Part shown: piece after piece, positions 1-11,227 of the stretch | Numbering within the stretch: position 1 is the stretch's first letter | Layout: the number at the start of each line of letters is the position of its first letter | Source: Sipunculus nudus | Taxonomy: Eukaryota; Annelida; Sipuncula; Golfingiida; Sipunculidae | Assembly (NCBI GenBank): GCA_026874595.1 | Contig: CM049316.1 | Span: 5,966,339-6,030,338, forward strand | DNA: 64,000 bases | Reading direction: 5' to 3' | The notes under the pieces: model-generated | Seen by the model: only the letters and a program-made list of their open reading frames with translations | Database searches by the model: none | What the model was told of the DNA's origin: nothing | Translations under genes and position numbers: made by a program

Positions 1-411
1 AGAAAACATAACAAGTAACAGAAAATGTGACGGGTAATACAATTCTTTTGGAAACTTTGACATTGCCTAATTTATACAGAACTTATGACAGATACCACGT
101 TGACAAACAATACACACAAACAACAGCTCTTTTCTTTAAGTTACTCTCATATGGCTATTGGTCCACCTTTAAGTCTTCTAATATCATGAATGATAACAAT
201 TCTGTGCCCTTGCAAGGTATTTTTTTTTAAATATACGAACATTCATATACACACATATATGTATATACATACATATAAACACACATAATTATATATACCT
301 CCATATACACATATATAGTTATGAACATACATACCAACACACACACGCATACACATCCCGTTTACAAAGGTTTACAAATATTTTCTTTTTAGATACAGGT
401 ACTTTTATTCT

Positions 412-1230
412 ACCATACTCGTGTCGTTATTTGCTCTTTTATCAAAGGCAGAAGAGGTTCCCATTTTTTTAAATATACCTTGTACTTTCCACATTTCCCA
501 GCTGTTATCTTCTCAATGTTTTCTATTTCTCTTATCTTTTGTTTCAAGACTAAAAAGAGTCTCCCTTTTCTTGTCTCGTTGTTGAAATAGTATTATTTTA
601 AACATTAAAACAATGTGATTTAGAAGTATGTTCTCTTCTACTACAGGCAATTGCCATAGATGATATTTTCAAGTTTAAATACGGGCAAATCCAATTTTTC
701 ATCTCGAAGCCATCCTCCTAACTTTTATTCGCGGAGTATATCGCTGAGCTTCCACTTGTACAGATTCTCGCTCACTGCAAGATAGTTATTAACTAATTTG
801 TATTTAAATTCTCTACTATATGGGTCTTTCGTTGTTACATATATGCCATTATATACCTCCTCCCAAGTTATTGTGAAATTATGTTTTTGATTTAATTCCT
901 CCAAGGATTTTTATGCTGTAGGACTCTTTGCGACTGTTTTAATAATTGAGCTATACACCTGTTTAGAGGTAATCTTTTGTATGGCATTCAGACCGCATAT
1001 TATAAGTACTTTGAGCGGCATATTTTCAGTTAATATCAATCCATGCCTTCGGTATTGCTCTTTTAAGTGAAAACCATGTTAAGATATCAATACTGTTTGC
1101 ATTATTAATTTTTAATTGTTGCCATGTTTTTAGTGAGCCATCGTCATGTATAATATCTCTGATTTGTTTCAAATAAAATTTGTTCAAGTTACTACAATAG
1201 ATTGATTTTCTGTTTACCTTTATATACACA
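412..1230 (-). pseudogene. LINE ORF2 C-terminal fragment
   Basis: The minus strand reads VYIKVNRKSIYCSNL, YLKQIRDIIHDDGSLKTW and SLKRAIPKAW. A different frame then gives FTITWEEVYNGIYV, REFKYKLVNNYLAVSENLY and KWKLSDILRE, and another gives KIREIENIEKITAGKCGKYK and VYLKKWEPLLPL before a stop near 412. These are the successive C-terminal blocks of Tx1-type ORF2. The blocks are in order but in at least three frames. This fragment probably belongs to the element upstream and is separated from it by the block at 1,231-2,404. Confidence 0.78.
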
Positions 1231-2404
1231 CTAGCTGATAGACCCGGTATATCGGGCTTATTACCGGGGTTGGGGAGATTTATTAACTGAGATGTGAAAT
1301 GTTGGCTCATTTTTTTATTCTAACAGTTAACAGAAAATATAGGTTTTCAGTGGGAAACTGTATGATATGTATATAATTTATGTATAAACATTTTGGCACG
1401 ACTGCAGAATAACTCACGCACCCCTCTGAGGCACAACACTTCTGTGAACAGAAAACGTTTCCATGTACAGCTGCATGCTTGTATCTTAATTTTGCCACTT
1501 ACTTTTTAAATTACATGAATCCTTAACATCATACCGTCCGTCCGTATAAGCTCATAATCTGGTGGAGACAGTGCGTGAGTGATCCTGCAGTCGCTCCAAT
1601 ATTTTTAACATTTATTTTGTGGTTCTGTTCTCGTGGCAAGAAACTTATACCCCGGTATGTTTACCTTGATGACCTGGCCAGTGATGGTGTTGACAATGCG
1701 AGACGCGGGGACATTCAGGTTTTCGATGATATTTGACTGGATTCAATCGGTGGACGTATAAAGAACAGGTTGATGTGAGGAACACATGCAAGATTTATTA
1801 AATGTACGTTGCTAGGAAACTGTTCCTGAAGAAAGAAACAGAAATATGCATACCTCGTAAGTAGCAGAAGCGGACCCAACGGGACTCCATGCAGAGGGTC
1901 CGTATTCATTTTCAACCGCCGCAATGTTTTTTTTTCATCGTATCAGACAAATTTTGAGGCCTGAAACCCCAGACACCACTCCACCCCACCCCACGCCTGT
2001 TCCTGAAATTGGGACCTTGAATTAGGTTTTGTCCTTAATCCTCCTGGGTTGAACTCTCCATTTCATAAAGTGAGAAACATGTGTTTTTCTCTTTTACTGA
2101 CCACGCACGTGAGTCAAATCCCCCATTGAAAGCAAGCGTTATTCATATGAACAATAGTTCTTAGTGTCAGAGGTTATGTGACCACGATGCACGCATTCCG
2201 GTGATTGCCGAAGGCAGTTCGGCGGTGCTCGGTAAAAAACGGAAAAATCACTCAAAATTATATGTATATTAAAAATTATTTATTTTCATATCGCCTATGT
2301 CACTGCGAGGATAATAACCTTCAAAATGATGTATGGCACAATATTGTACACAGCGCGATTTTAGAGAACACTGCGAACAAACGTGAACTTAATTCCTTTT
2401 ATAA
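1231..2404. other. Unidentified block interrupting the LINE C-terminal region
   Basis: About 1.17 kb separate LWNNL (end near 2,405) from VYIKVNRKS (start near 1,230), parts that lie about ten residues apart in related proteins. I recognise no gene, tRNA or known repeat in it. It contains a CCGGTATATCGGG palindromic stretch near 1,243, a C-rich run near 1,978-1,995 and a T run at 1,927. It could be a transposon with worn ends, or host DNA joined by rearrangement. Confidence 0.45.
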
Positions 2405-2895
2405 GTATTAGATTATTCCATAATGTTTGAATGGACACCTCCTCAAAGGTGCATGGTATTGAGTTTGTATATGATGCCCAGTTTTTGAAGCAATTTTAAA
2501 ATCTGGCAATTTAGTTGGGAGTCTTGTAACGTCAAAATTAGAACCTATGTAATTTAATCCCCCAATGGATGATAATCTGGAATTTGATAGTGCACTAAGC
2601 TGGCTTTTTGAATCACTTAGCAACCTCTTTACCCACATTATTCTTTGAGTACTTAAACGACATGAAAAGTCACACATTTTCAGACCACCATCATAAAAAA
2701 TCTAATATTGCAGTGGAATGTTTAACCTTAGCTTTTTTATTTTTCCAAATGAACTTATTTAGAAGATACTTTACCTTCTCTATGATATGTGATGGAGGAT
2801 CAAGAAAGTTCGAAAGATAAAGTAGTTTTGACAAGGCTAATGACTTTGCAACTTCAATCCTTCCATAAATAGATTTTTTGCTCCTCTAACAATTT
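2405..2895 (-). pseudogene. LINE ORF2 reverse-transcriptase 3' portion (palm missing)
   Basis: The minus strand reads KSIYGRIEVAKSLALSKLLY, SNFLDPPSHIIEKVKYLLNK, FIWKNKKAKVKHSTAI, then after a one-base shift YDGGLKMCDF, MWVKRLLSDSKS and IGSNFDVTRLPTKLPDF. This is the thumb and connection region of Tx1/L1 reverse transcriptase. All earlier RT blocks, including the catalytic YADD centre, are absent between this part and the endonuclease, an internal deletion I estimate at well over 1 kb from family architecture. The segment ends near LWNNL, where a non-LINE block begins. Confidence 0.8.
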
Positions 2896-2939
2896 AAAAT
2901 AGTATTCAAGTTTTCCACAGCAGATTGAAAACTGCGACA

Positions 2940-3777
2940 AGCGAACAATTAAAACGCCAGTGGGAAGGGCCATGTTTACCCTGTTTGGTTTTTTTTAAAT
3001 GACGAAAGAGGGCAGAATGATCTGTATCTACAGACGGTATTTTTTTGCATTCTGCTACAATATCCTGCACAACGCTGAAACTAAAAACATGTCCAACCGG
3101 CGTTGTACTAATGGGTTAAGTGTTCGCCATGTATATTTCCTAATAGTTTCATTTCGGATTCTCAAAATATCACAAAGATTAAATTTTCCCATTATTTCTT
3201 TTACGCAGCATATACTCTTTTCCTTTAATTTTGGATAACCACCGTTTGCATCTAAACTTGAAAAGTGAAAGTTAAAATCGCCTCCCCATAATATAGGAGT
3301 ATATACATCTATGCTAATATTAGACAATACATTATAGAGATTTTTAAAAAATATTACCTGTCCATTGAGATGGTTAGGTGCAAACGAATTAATTAATAAG
3401 AATGGTGCTCCTTGAACAGAGCAATGGAGAATAATATATCTGCCATTGTGATCTATATGTAAAGATATTTCAGAATAATCTAGTTCATGACCAATATGAA
3501 AACTAACACCACAGCTTCTATTAGTGTTATGTGAAAAATAACTTTTTTCTTTCCACTGATTTTTCCAAGATGTCTCATCGTCTTTCGTGGAGTGAGTCTC
3601 TTGCAAAAAACTTATACCCTCTGAAATCTTATGGTTTACAAGCCAATTAAATACTTTCCTCCTTTTAAAATATTTTCTAAGACCTCGCACATTTAGTGTT
3701 GCAAGGGAAAAATTAATATTTTTATCTTGCAGTGAGTCTTTTCTTTTTGTTTGTTGATAACTCATATCTGAGAACAA
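2940..3777 (-). pseudogene. LINE ORF2 N-terminal APE endonuclease relic
   Basis: The minus-strand frame 3,777-3,055 carries NFSLATLNVRGL (motif with catalytic Asn), FLQETHS (metal-binding Glu), the GGDFNFH motif, and RRLDMFLV. The final SDH-type motif appears in another frame as DTDHSALF, followed by KHGPSHWRFN, a linker typical of Tx1 ORF2. The domain nicks target DNA to prime reverse transcription. One frameshift separates RRLD from DTDHS. Beyond about 2,940 the sequence jumps to the post-palm part of the reverse transcriptase, so this is a broken gene. Confidence 0.85.
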
Positions 3778-3979
3778 AAGTTACAATACAGATCAACAGT
3801 TTTAAAACCAACATTTGACACATTAAAGAGCTGCTGACACTTAGAATAACAATGAAAACATTTAAACACAAAGAACTGACGCATGTCATCATATCTATCG
3901 TACTTCGTTTGCTCCTTTATATGAATGGTTATACTTTTTAATTTCATAATAATTTTCAGATAATAATATGTATATTCGG

Positions 3980-5075
3980 TCAAATTCCAGACAGAATGGT
4001 ATCAAGTGGAACACCATACTCGATCAGGTGAATTTTCTCCTGGTTATCCTTTACATATATTTTGCCATCCAGGGGCGGATCCAGGATTTAGGAAAAGGGG
4101 TCCAATCCAGGAGGACAAATGAAAACCCTAAAATAAAAGGTCCTCAGGTCTGAAAAGGGGGGGGGGGGTCCAGGCGGCAAAATTTTTTCTGAAACCCTTA
4201 AAAAAACGTTGTTTCTAAAGTAAAAAGGAGGGGTCCGGACCCCCTGGACCCCCCCTCCCCTGGATCCGCTTCTGCCATCCCATGTCCATGATGTTGTGAC
4301 TCTTGGGTCATTCTTGACTCTGTTAAACAACATTTGCATTTCGATACTCATGTTATCAACAATCAGTGTTTTTTTTTTGTTCCTTTGAATTTTCTACGTT
4401 CTCTCATCACCCTGATTTTGTCATCTCTCCTCATAAATTAAACAATGATAGGACGAGGTCCTTTTCTATCCTTTTTATTGAATGAACCAAGACGGTGGGC
4501 CACATCAATATCCCTCTCACGCAGTGTACCCCAAGTGTCCTCTCACATAGTCTGAGGACTGTTGCTCTACAATATTCGTTTCTGTCACCCTCCATCACCC
4601 CATATATTTTAATATTTGACCTACGTGAATAATGTTCATTGTGGACAGATTTGGTCTTAGCTTCCAATGATTTATTATTTGTGTCCTTAAGCTGATCTTG
4701 CATAAGTTCAGAATCTTTCTTCAGTGTCTCTAATTTCTTTCTCAAATTTTCATTCTCCCTCTCCCGGTTTGTCACTTTATCCTCAAGTTGTAAAGTCCTT
4801 TCATCTATCTTTTTATTTATCTCAAAGATAATGTCAACCTTCAACTGGTTTAACACTTCTTGAATCTTAGATTCAGTGACAGAAGCCATATATGGTTCCT
4901 CCTTCCCCTCAGTTGAGCTAATAGATAGATACTGTTTAAGTTTCTTATAATCTAGCTGAGGTGATGTAGAGGAGGATAATGGGGATGACAGGGACCTCTC
5001 TCGTTTTTTGTCAACACTCTTAATAAATTTTGACTTCGACCATATCAAACATTCATTTATGAGCAAACGAATCAC
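3980..5075 (-). pseudogene. LINE ORF1 relic (coiled coil plus RRM-like domain)
   Basis: The N-terminal part is a long heptad-rich coiled coil (residues about 60-145 from 5,075). It is followed by HYSRRSNIKIYGVMEG, the L1/Tx1 ORF1 start of the RRM-like domain, and after a frameshift by DIDVAHRLG, GPRPIIV, a stop where Lys is expected, and MRRDDKIRVMRERRKFKGT. After the MITE at 4,070-4,274 the frame continues as KIYVKDNQEKIHL to a stop at 3,980. Removing the MITE and one target duplication gives an uninterrupted TWDGKIYV, matching the family's C-terminal end. ORF1 proteins bind element RNA in cytoplasmic particles. This copy is dead (one frameshift, one nonsense, one insertion). Confidence 0.85.
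4070..4274. mobile_element. 205-bp MITE copy 1 (TIR CAGGGGCGGATCCAGG, 5-bp TSD CCATC)
   Basis: The ends are CAGGGGCGGATCCAGG and, inverted, CAGAAGCGGATCCAGG (14 of 16 match). The flanks are CCATC at 4,065-4,069 and CCATC at 4,275-4,279. The interior is noncoding with G and C runs and no transposase. CAG-starting TIRs and a short duplication suggest a hAT-like (5-bp-duplicating) or similar cut-and-paste family; that is inferred. Its insertion split LINE ORF1 and the empty site restores that frame. Confidence 0.85.
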
Positions 5076-5830
5076 ACCCTTACAAACACATTATGTGTAG
5101 GCCAAGCATTTACAATGGTCTTTTATGAATTCTTCTTTGCTATTCAATTTACAAGTTTCAGAATTATTTAAAGTCAAATTAATTTTATGTCTCAAAAAGT
5201 TTACAATTTGGTTATTAAGCAAGAAAAATGCAAGATTTCAAATTTTTAGATCTCACAAGCGTGTATAACCTACCATAAGTGGCGAAGACTTCAGAGCTTA
5301 ACAATGTGCGTCGTTGCCACTCTGCCACACCAGGGGATCAACTGCATCTTTGTTTATCATTAATTTCCCTTGCTATGATCCCTAATGATAAGTAATGAAT
5401 AATATGATTTATTTTTTCATCATTAAAATTGAACTGAAAAATACCATAGGTGACTGCAAGGTATTATTTGGAATAACATTGACATTGAGATTCTATCCAT
5501 CCATACAAGATTCTTACATCATCAGTAACTGCAAGTTAATTTCCTGTAACTCAACAACTAATAAATTCCTTTTCTATTAATTTTTCTTTAATTCTTTAAT
5601 TTGTTATTAAAAACCAATAAAAATTTATTAATTTATTGTTTATTGTTATGTTGTTTTTCAAAACAACTACAAGGTGAGTTGGGTTGGACACCTGGATCAA
5701 CTGTGGCATTAGCTGCCTGGCTGCCCCAGTGTATGCCTCGCCTCAAGCGTGCATAATTTGCTGAAAGGTCAACAAGGTCAACATACAGGTGACTGAAGAG
5801 GGGCTGGGTAGAGCCTAGGTCTGACATGGT
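5076..5830. other. No gene or recognisable repeat
   Basis: AT-rich sequence with short shadow reading frames only. At 5,690-5,830 the base composition is more even, but I see no motif, splice pair or repeat match to support a gene. Confidence 0.5.
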
Positions 5831-7207
5831 CTCATAAAAACATTAATAAAAGCTACAATTTTTTGGCCAATTTCTTTCAGCTCTCTTAACTTCAAAGATG
5901 AAATCCTTATGTGTGCATTATATGAAAATTATATCAACAGTGCTCTCAGGAAACAAACGTGCCATGGTCAAAGTTGGGCAAAATGTAAGGTACTAATTTT
6001 ATATTTATAGTAATAACTTATAAAATTTGAAAAAATCAGAACTAATTTTGGGTATTTAATTGAATCTTAATTAAATAATGTTACATCCCTGACAAAAAAT
6101 CTCTAGCTTCAGCAATCCTCTTGTTGAGGGAGTAAATATATTTCTTGATTTTTTAAAAAGTGCATTATGTTTGGGCCAATAAGTTAAAACAATTACGCAA
6201 TACTGACATTATTTCTGGCATGTGCATGGCGAATGTATAGAGAAATATGTATATTTTATATGATCAAAGTCAGATCCGTGGTTTTGATATTAGGAAGTCT
6301 TAAAGTGTAACAATGGGATTTTAATGGAAATATGAAGTTTTTCATTAATATCTCGAAGGAATTAAGTCCTAGTGGCCAAATTCTTGGCATGGCAGGCGAT
6401 TTTGGAGACATCTAACTGTATGCCAAATTTAAGGACCTTAGAGCTGAAGCTGGGGAGCTGAGCTCTAGCAAACTGCATAACACTAGCTTGATGTAAACAA
6501 TATGACATGGTGCTTGAAAACTTGAATAAAATCTACAGTTTTTGATCAACTGATTTCAAATTTTTGGTGTTAACAGTTGAAATGCTAACAAAAACATGCT
6601 TTGAAAATTAAAAACACAGCAGTTACAAGGAAAAAACGTGCCATGGTCAAAGTTGGTCAAAATTTAAGGTACCAATTTTTTATTTTTGCTAATATTTTAA
6701 AAAATTTAAAAGATTTTGATCTTATTTTGGGTATACAATTTAATTTTGATTGATAAAAGTTATATTACTGGAAAAAAGTGCTTAGCTTTAACATGTTTTG
6801 TTTTAAGTGATCAAATTTCTTTCCTGATTATGTACAAAATGCATTATGTTTGGGCCCATAACTTTTCTAAATTATATAAAACAGACCTAATTTCTGGCAT
6901 GTACATAGAAACTATATAGAGAATTATTTATTGTAAATATGAGGAAAAACAGATGAGTGGTTTTGATATTAGGCAGTCCTGAAGTGTGAAAATAGGTTTT
7001 TAATAAAAAAAATTGAGGTTTTTCCTTAATTTCTCAGAGGAACGAAGTCGCAAAGACCCAGTCATCTGGGGACATCTAACATTATGCCAAATTTTGGATT
7101 CCTAGGTCTTAGGTTTCAAAACGTGCCACATCTACGGACGGACAGATGGACGGACAATGGACCACGACTATAGCTAAGATGACTTATAGTCAGCTGAGCT
7201 AAAAATT
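5830..7207 (+). repeat. Dispersed repeat, two ~650-bp units ending in a hairpin
   Basis: Two related units (about 5,830-6,470 and 6,480-7,207) share phrases such as GTGCCATGGTCAAAGTTGG, GCATTATGTTTGGGCC and TCTGGCATGT. The pair closely matches 60,480-61,893 in the same order. The second unit ends with an ACGG-rich stretch, GGACCACGACTATAGCT, and a hairpin at 7,171-7,201 (arms TAGCTAAGATGACT / AGTCAGCTGAGCTA) followed by AAAAATT. There is no coding signal. I read this as the core and 3' end of a pearl/HINE-like element whose 5' end is not visible here. Confidence 0.7.
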
Positions 7208-7214
7208 GTAACAT

Positions 7215-7414
7215 CAGGGGTGGATCCAGGATTTAGGAAAAGGGGGGGTCCAACCCAGGAACACTAATGAAACCCTAAAAAAAGGTCACCAGGTCTGGAA
7301 AAAGGGGGGTCCAGGCCGCAAAATTTTGTCTGAAGCCCTTAAAAAAACATTGTTTCTGATGAAAAAGGGGGGTCCGGACCCCCTTGACCCCCCCCCCCCC
7401 TGGATCCGCTTCTG
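7215..7414. mobile_element. 200-bp MITE copy 2 (5-bp TSD AACAT)
   Basis: Same family and orientation as the copy at 4,070-4,274. It starts CAGGGGTGGATCCAGG and ends CCTGGATCCGCTTCTG, with a closely similar interior (AAAATTTTGTCTGAAGCCC, GGTCCGGACCCCC). The flanks are AACAT at 7,210-7,214 and 7,415-7,419. It inserted about 13 bases after the hairpin end of a repeat unit at 7,171-7,201. Confidence 0.85.
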
Positions 7415-7440
7415 AACATTCATCTAGTTAATGCACCATC

Positions 7441-7462
7441 TGGGGGGGGGGGGGGGGGGGGG
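7441..7462. repeat. Poly-G/C tract
   Basis: A run of about 22 G. Similar homopolymer runs occur at about 9,024-9,042 (C), 21,157-21,174 (C), 39,586-39,599 (C), 59,480-59,493 (G), 60,028-60,042 (G) and 60,310-60,319 (G). Such runs are prone to sequencing length errors. Confidence 0.8.
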
Positions 7463-7549
7463 GAGTGCAGGGCAGAGGGGAAGCCTGCTAGTAGTGGCCA
7501 AGCTGAGCCAAGGCAAGCTGCCTGGGGAAGGTTACATAACACAAATGAA

Positions 7550-8318
7550 GGCTTGATTGATTACTACTAGGTGGACTAGATGTAAACAACACTTGACATG
7601 GTGTATGAAACTAAAATTAAAGCTACACTTTTCAATCAATTTCTTTGAAATTTCAGATTTTAAAAGATTAAATCCTTATGTATATATGCTTCATATATAT
7701 ATGTATATATCAACAGTGCTTACAAGGAAAAAATGTGCCGTTGCCAAAGTTGGACAAAATTTAGGGATTGATTTTTGATTTATGCTAATAACTTATTTGC
7801 AAAATTCAGATCTAATTTTGGATAAACAATCAAATCTTTATTAAATAAAGTTATATTCCTGAAAAAAGTCTCCCGCTTCAGCAATTCTCATGTTAAGTGG
7901 GTAAATATATTTCCGAATTTTTTAAAAATTGCATTATATTTTGGCCCATAACTTTAAAACAATACGCAATACTGACCTAATTATTTGGTATGTTCATAGA
8001 AAAATTTATGGAAGAATATGATTACTTAATATGATCAATAACAGATCAGTGGTTTTGAAATTAGGCAGCCTTGAAGTGTAACAATGGCTTTTTTTATGTA
8101 AACGGGAGGTTTTTCCTTAATATCTCGAAGGAACCAAGTCCTAGTGACCCAATTTTTGGTATGGTAGGAGATTTTAGTGACATCTAATAGTATGTAAATT
8201 TTTGGATTCGTAGGTCCAACAGTTTCAAAAAGAGCCCTGTTAACAGACGGCCGGCCGGACGACGGACAAAGGACCACGACTATAGCTCAGATGACTTAAA
8301 GTCAGCTGAGCTAAAAAT
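7550..8318 (+). repeat. Third dispersed repeat unit with hairpin terminus
   Basis: Another copy of the unit seen at 5,830-7,207 (TGTAAACAACACTTGACATGG start, GTGCCGTTGCCAAAGTTGG, GGTTTTTCCTTAATATCTCG). It ends in ACGGCCGGCCGGACGACGG, GGACCACGACTATAGCTC and a hairpin at 8,283-8,313 (arms TAGCTCAGATGACT / AGTCAGCTGAGCTA, loop near TAA). Noncoding. Confidence 0.7.
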
Positions 8319-8502
8319 GGAACAAAAACAAGCGACCCATAGGTCATTACGTGTGACATGATGTCCTAACATTCACAACTGACAGTCGTAAGTTGAATAA
8401 GTTTTTGAGCGAACATATACATCTGGACTTGTATTTGTTGTTCAAAATACCTGCAGAAAAGAGTACACTGCAGATGGCACCACTGGTGTTCAAAGGTGGC
8501 TT

Positions 8503-8916
8503 ATGTTCAATATGCATAAGGATTTCAAGACATTCCATGCATGGACCAGACAGCACCCACAGAACTCAGAACCTCCACCAACACCTCTAACTGCATTCAG
8601 GCAAACCACATCCAAAACCACATATCCTGACATTCCACTGGAAACATTAGGTTATACAGATTATTTAATAAATTGTAATAAATGGGTGATGCCAATCTTT
8701 AAAGAAGGCTCAAAGAAAATGTCTGCAGTCTTCACAAGGAGTGGCATCGATTTGTCTTCAGGGGTTTGGGGAAGGGGGATGAATGGCAACATTTTTTTTC
8801 TCTCTCTCTTTATCACACACATACATATAACATACATATATTTATATATATGTTTCCAGTATATGTTAATTCTAAACCAGTATTATTTCATATTAGACTT
8901 TGAAAAATGGAACTAA
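8503..8916 (+). CDS. Unrecognised open frame, possibly a host exon
   Basis: An open frame of 137 codons from ATG reading MFNMHKDFKTFHAWTRQHP, SEPPPTPLTAFRQTTS and YPDIPLETLGYTDYL. The first 80 codons have mixed, coding-like amino-acid use; the tail runs into TC and TA microsatellite and is probably not protein. I recognise no family. No clear acceptor-donor pair was settled. It could be a terminal exon with 3' UTR, an old element fragment, or chance. Confidence 0.25.
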   Translation: MFNMHKDFKTFHAWTRQHPQNSEPPPTPLTAFRQTTSKTTYPDIPLETLGYTDYLINCNKWVMPIFKEGSKKMSAVFTRSGIDLSSGVWGRGMNGNIFFLSLFITHIHITYIYLYICFQYMLILNQYYFILDFEKWN

Positions 8917-9589
8917 ATTCTATAACTCTGATTAATATATTTCATTTCCAATATATAAATATTATTCTCTGAATATCAGGGGGGATAATAATTACATGCT
9001 TTGTATAATACCCATCCCCCCTCCCCCCCCCCCCCCCCCCCCAAGTTTTGACGCCTCTTTTCGCAAGGCACACAACTATCAGTTTTCAGTCTCAGAATCA
9101 AACGTCAGTAAACTGGGTTACTGTGAAATAGGAACATTTGTATGAATAAATCTCAAAATGGACTAATTATTCACAGTTTCTTGTGAACTGGGTAACCCTA
9201 GGTAAATAGGTCTGACAAACTAATTCTTAATAAAGGTTTACTTGAATACCTTGAGATAGCATTACGAATGTTTAATTTTGGTCGAAAAAGCATCTGTCTG
9301 TGCAATAGTTAAAGTTAAAAATTGCTGCTTAAGGGACATGAAAGCAAGAAATGACTGCTCTCTAATTGAGAGTTAATATATTGACATATTGATTTAGGAC
9401 TATATATATCTTTAACATTTAATGGCAATGCTGGGGTTGCAGTTATTAATTCATTGCTGTAGTTTTCTCTGTTTAATAATTTAAACAGCAATGTAGTCCA
9501 GATCAATGTAGTCCAGATCCAAATTTATTCAAGTTGCAGACGAGCTAACCAGAGACTCAGACCCAAAATCAAGACCAAAAGATCTCTCT

Positions 9590-9620
9590 CTTTCTGTTTA
9601 TTTCTCTCTCTCTCTTTCTA

Positions 9621-9667
<47 letters not shown>

Positions 9668-9668
9668 G
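9590..9668. repeat. (TC)n-(TA)n compound microsatellite
   Basis: TCTCTC-rich sequence from about 9,590 to 9,642, then a TA run to 9,668. On the minus strand it extends an open frame artificially with Arg-Glu and Tyr-Ile repeats. Confidence 0.85.
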
Positions 9669-9689
9669 TTTGTATGTATGTATATATGT

Positions 9690-10345
9690 ATGTGTAGGGG
9701 GAATATCTTGAAGAAAGGTATCAGCCTGATGGTATAATGGATCTGATAATCTGGCGCAATATACTGATGACAATGGAAATAATTTACACTGCAAAGATCC
9801 TGCCAGAGTATTATAGAAACCGTGTTCACGAAGGCTGAGAACCTCGGGCCGCACCACATCCACAGGGCTATTGTCATGGTTAATAGCTTCAATAGGCATT
9901 ATACCTTCATTAGACAAGTCGTATAATATCACATGTTTAATTAATAGATAAAAGTATGTATTACAATTGATATGAAATGCATACAGTCAATACAAAGATA
10001 TCAGACCCCCTTGTTCACTAAGTAAATTTGTGTTCCTGAGAAGTTAAGGAGACTGAGTCAGCACATTTTCCAGTCGATAATTTTAACTAAGACTGGGAGA
10101 TTTCACAAAGATTTTTGGAACAGTATCAGCATGGAAAAATTCAATTGCTCTGACCTTCAATTTTTCTCTTTTTTTGATTTAACCAGTATCATTGGAACAT
10201 CCCTTAAGCTGTCATGTAACAAATGTCCGCTGCAATAATTATAACCAGTCTTTGAGTAACAGGAACCCTTCATAATATTGCTTCTAGTTTTGTCTCTTGA
10301 CATCTGAGCGGTTAGACACATTCTCTCTAGCTCTTCTGAGGACAT
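9690..10345 (-). other. Two short unrecognised minus-strand frames downstream of ORC6
   Basis: Frames at 10,345-10,157 (MSSEELERMCLTAQMSRDK to a stop) and 9,932-9,690 (YDLSNEGIMPIEAINHD, RPEVLSLREHGFYNTL) have protein-like composition and follow the ORC6 stop in the same orientation. CAG precedes the first one's GATGTCC, so it could be an exon. I recognise neither. They may be exons of a neighbouring gene, part of the ORC6 3' UTR, or chance. Confidence 0.25.
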
Positions 10346-10513
10346 CCTGATGTCTGTTTTTCCTATGTATTATATATGACCATACATCCACATTAACGAT
10401 ACTACTGAATTCAAGTCCTGTAAACAGTATATATAACATTACATCATATTTCTAAAGGTACTGGAAAGCTGAAGCTTGATCTGTTATGAGTTTAAGGTTT
10501 CATGATTCTATTA

Positions 10514-10656
10514 TTATCTGTTTGGTATGGTCTTCCCCAGAGCCTTGTATGCCTCCTCTAGTATGGCTTTCTTCCACGTTTCATACTCCTCTAGGTCTTC
10601 TTTCTGGCCTGGAGATTCTGGTTTTGGGACTTTGGTTGGGGTGCAAGACTCATCAT
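10514..10656 (-). CDS. ORC6: ORC6 exon 7 (C-terminal ORC3-binding helix and stop)
   Basis: The last coding exon reads DESCTPTKVPKPESPGQ, then EDLEEYETWKKAILEEAYK and ends TIPNR before TAA. The YE.WK..IL motif is the conserved ORC6 C-terminal helix; its tyrosine corresponds to the residue altered in human Meier-Gorlin syndrome. The acceptor is gttgttgacag before ATGATGAG; its first two bases complete the Asp codon from exon 6. Coding length is 143 bases. No AATAAA was seen close downstream on the minus strand; the first obvious one is near 9,523-9,528, so the polyadenylation site is unresolved. Confidence 0.93.
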
Positions 10657-11227
10657 CTGTCAACAACAAGCATAATCACCACGAGTAAGACCCTGATGAT
10701 ACCAGGTGCACATGCAACATACAATCATGCCATGCCTGTGCAAAAATGCAATTTTCTTGCAATCTATTCAAATTGTTTAAATGTATTAATTGCTGTTAAC
10801 ATTCAATATAAGACACTAAAATGGCATTTATTTTCCTTACAGCAACATTATATGTTCTTATTTTTTGTGTGTATATGCATGAAGGAGACTCCCCTTACTC
10901 TATCAGGAAGCCAAACATTAAGACAGCAATAAGCCAACAAATGACCAATTGGTCTTAAGACCAAGCAGATATTTATAAAAGTTTTATTGTAATTAAATAA
11001 AATAGTGGACATTTATTGTATATCTCTTTTCTAAGGTTAATGAGAAATACACAATTTCAGTATCATGTCTATATCTGCACATTGATCTGAGTCAAAATGA
11101 AAATGCTTTAAAATGAAGAACAAAGATCCAGAGCTATTGATTTATCTTTAAGGGATTGTCAAGCTGAAAAATAACTGGTCCTGAAGGGTAACAAATAGTG
11201 CTCATCCTTTTTTTTATATTCATACTG

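Larger units (their letters stand above)
412..5075 (-). mobile_element. Degenerate Tx1/L1-like LINE retrotransposon
   Basis: Read on the minus strand: an ORF1 with coiled coil and RRM-like part (5,075 to 3,980), an APE-type endonuclease (3,777 to about 2,940), a late reverse-transcriptase segment (about 2,895 to 2,405), then an unrelated block (about 2,404-1,231) and the ORF2 C-terminus (about 1,230 to 412). The RT palm with its YADD-type centre is missing: endonuclease sequence passes straight into the region after the palm. Frameshifts and stops are frequent. The order of parts and motifs such as SIYGRIEVAKSLALSKLLY and MWVKRLLSDSKS fit the Tx1 branch of L1-like elements. Confidence 0.85.
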
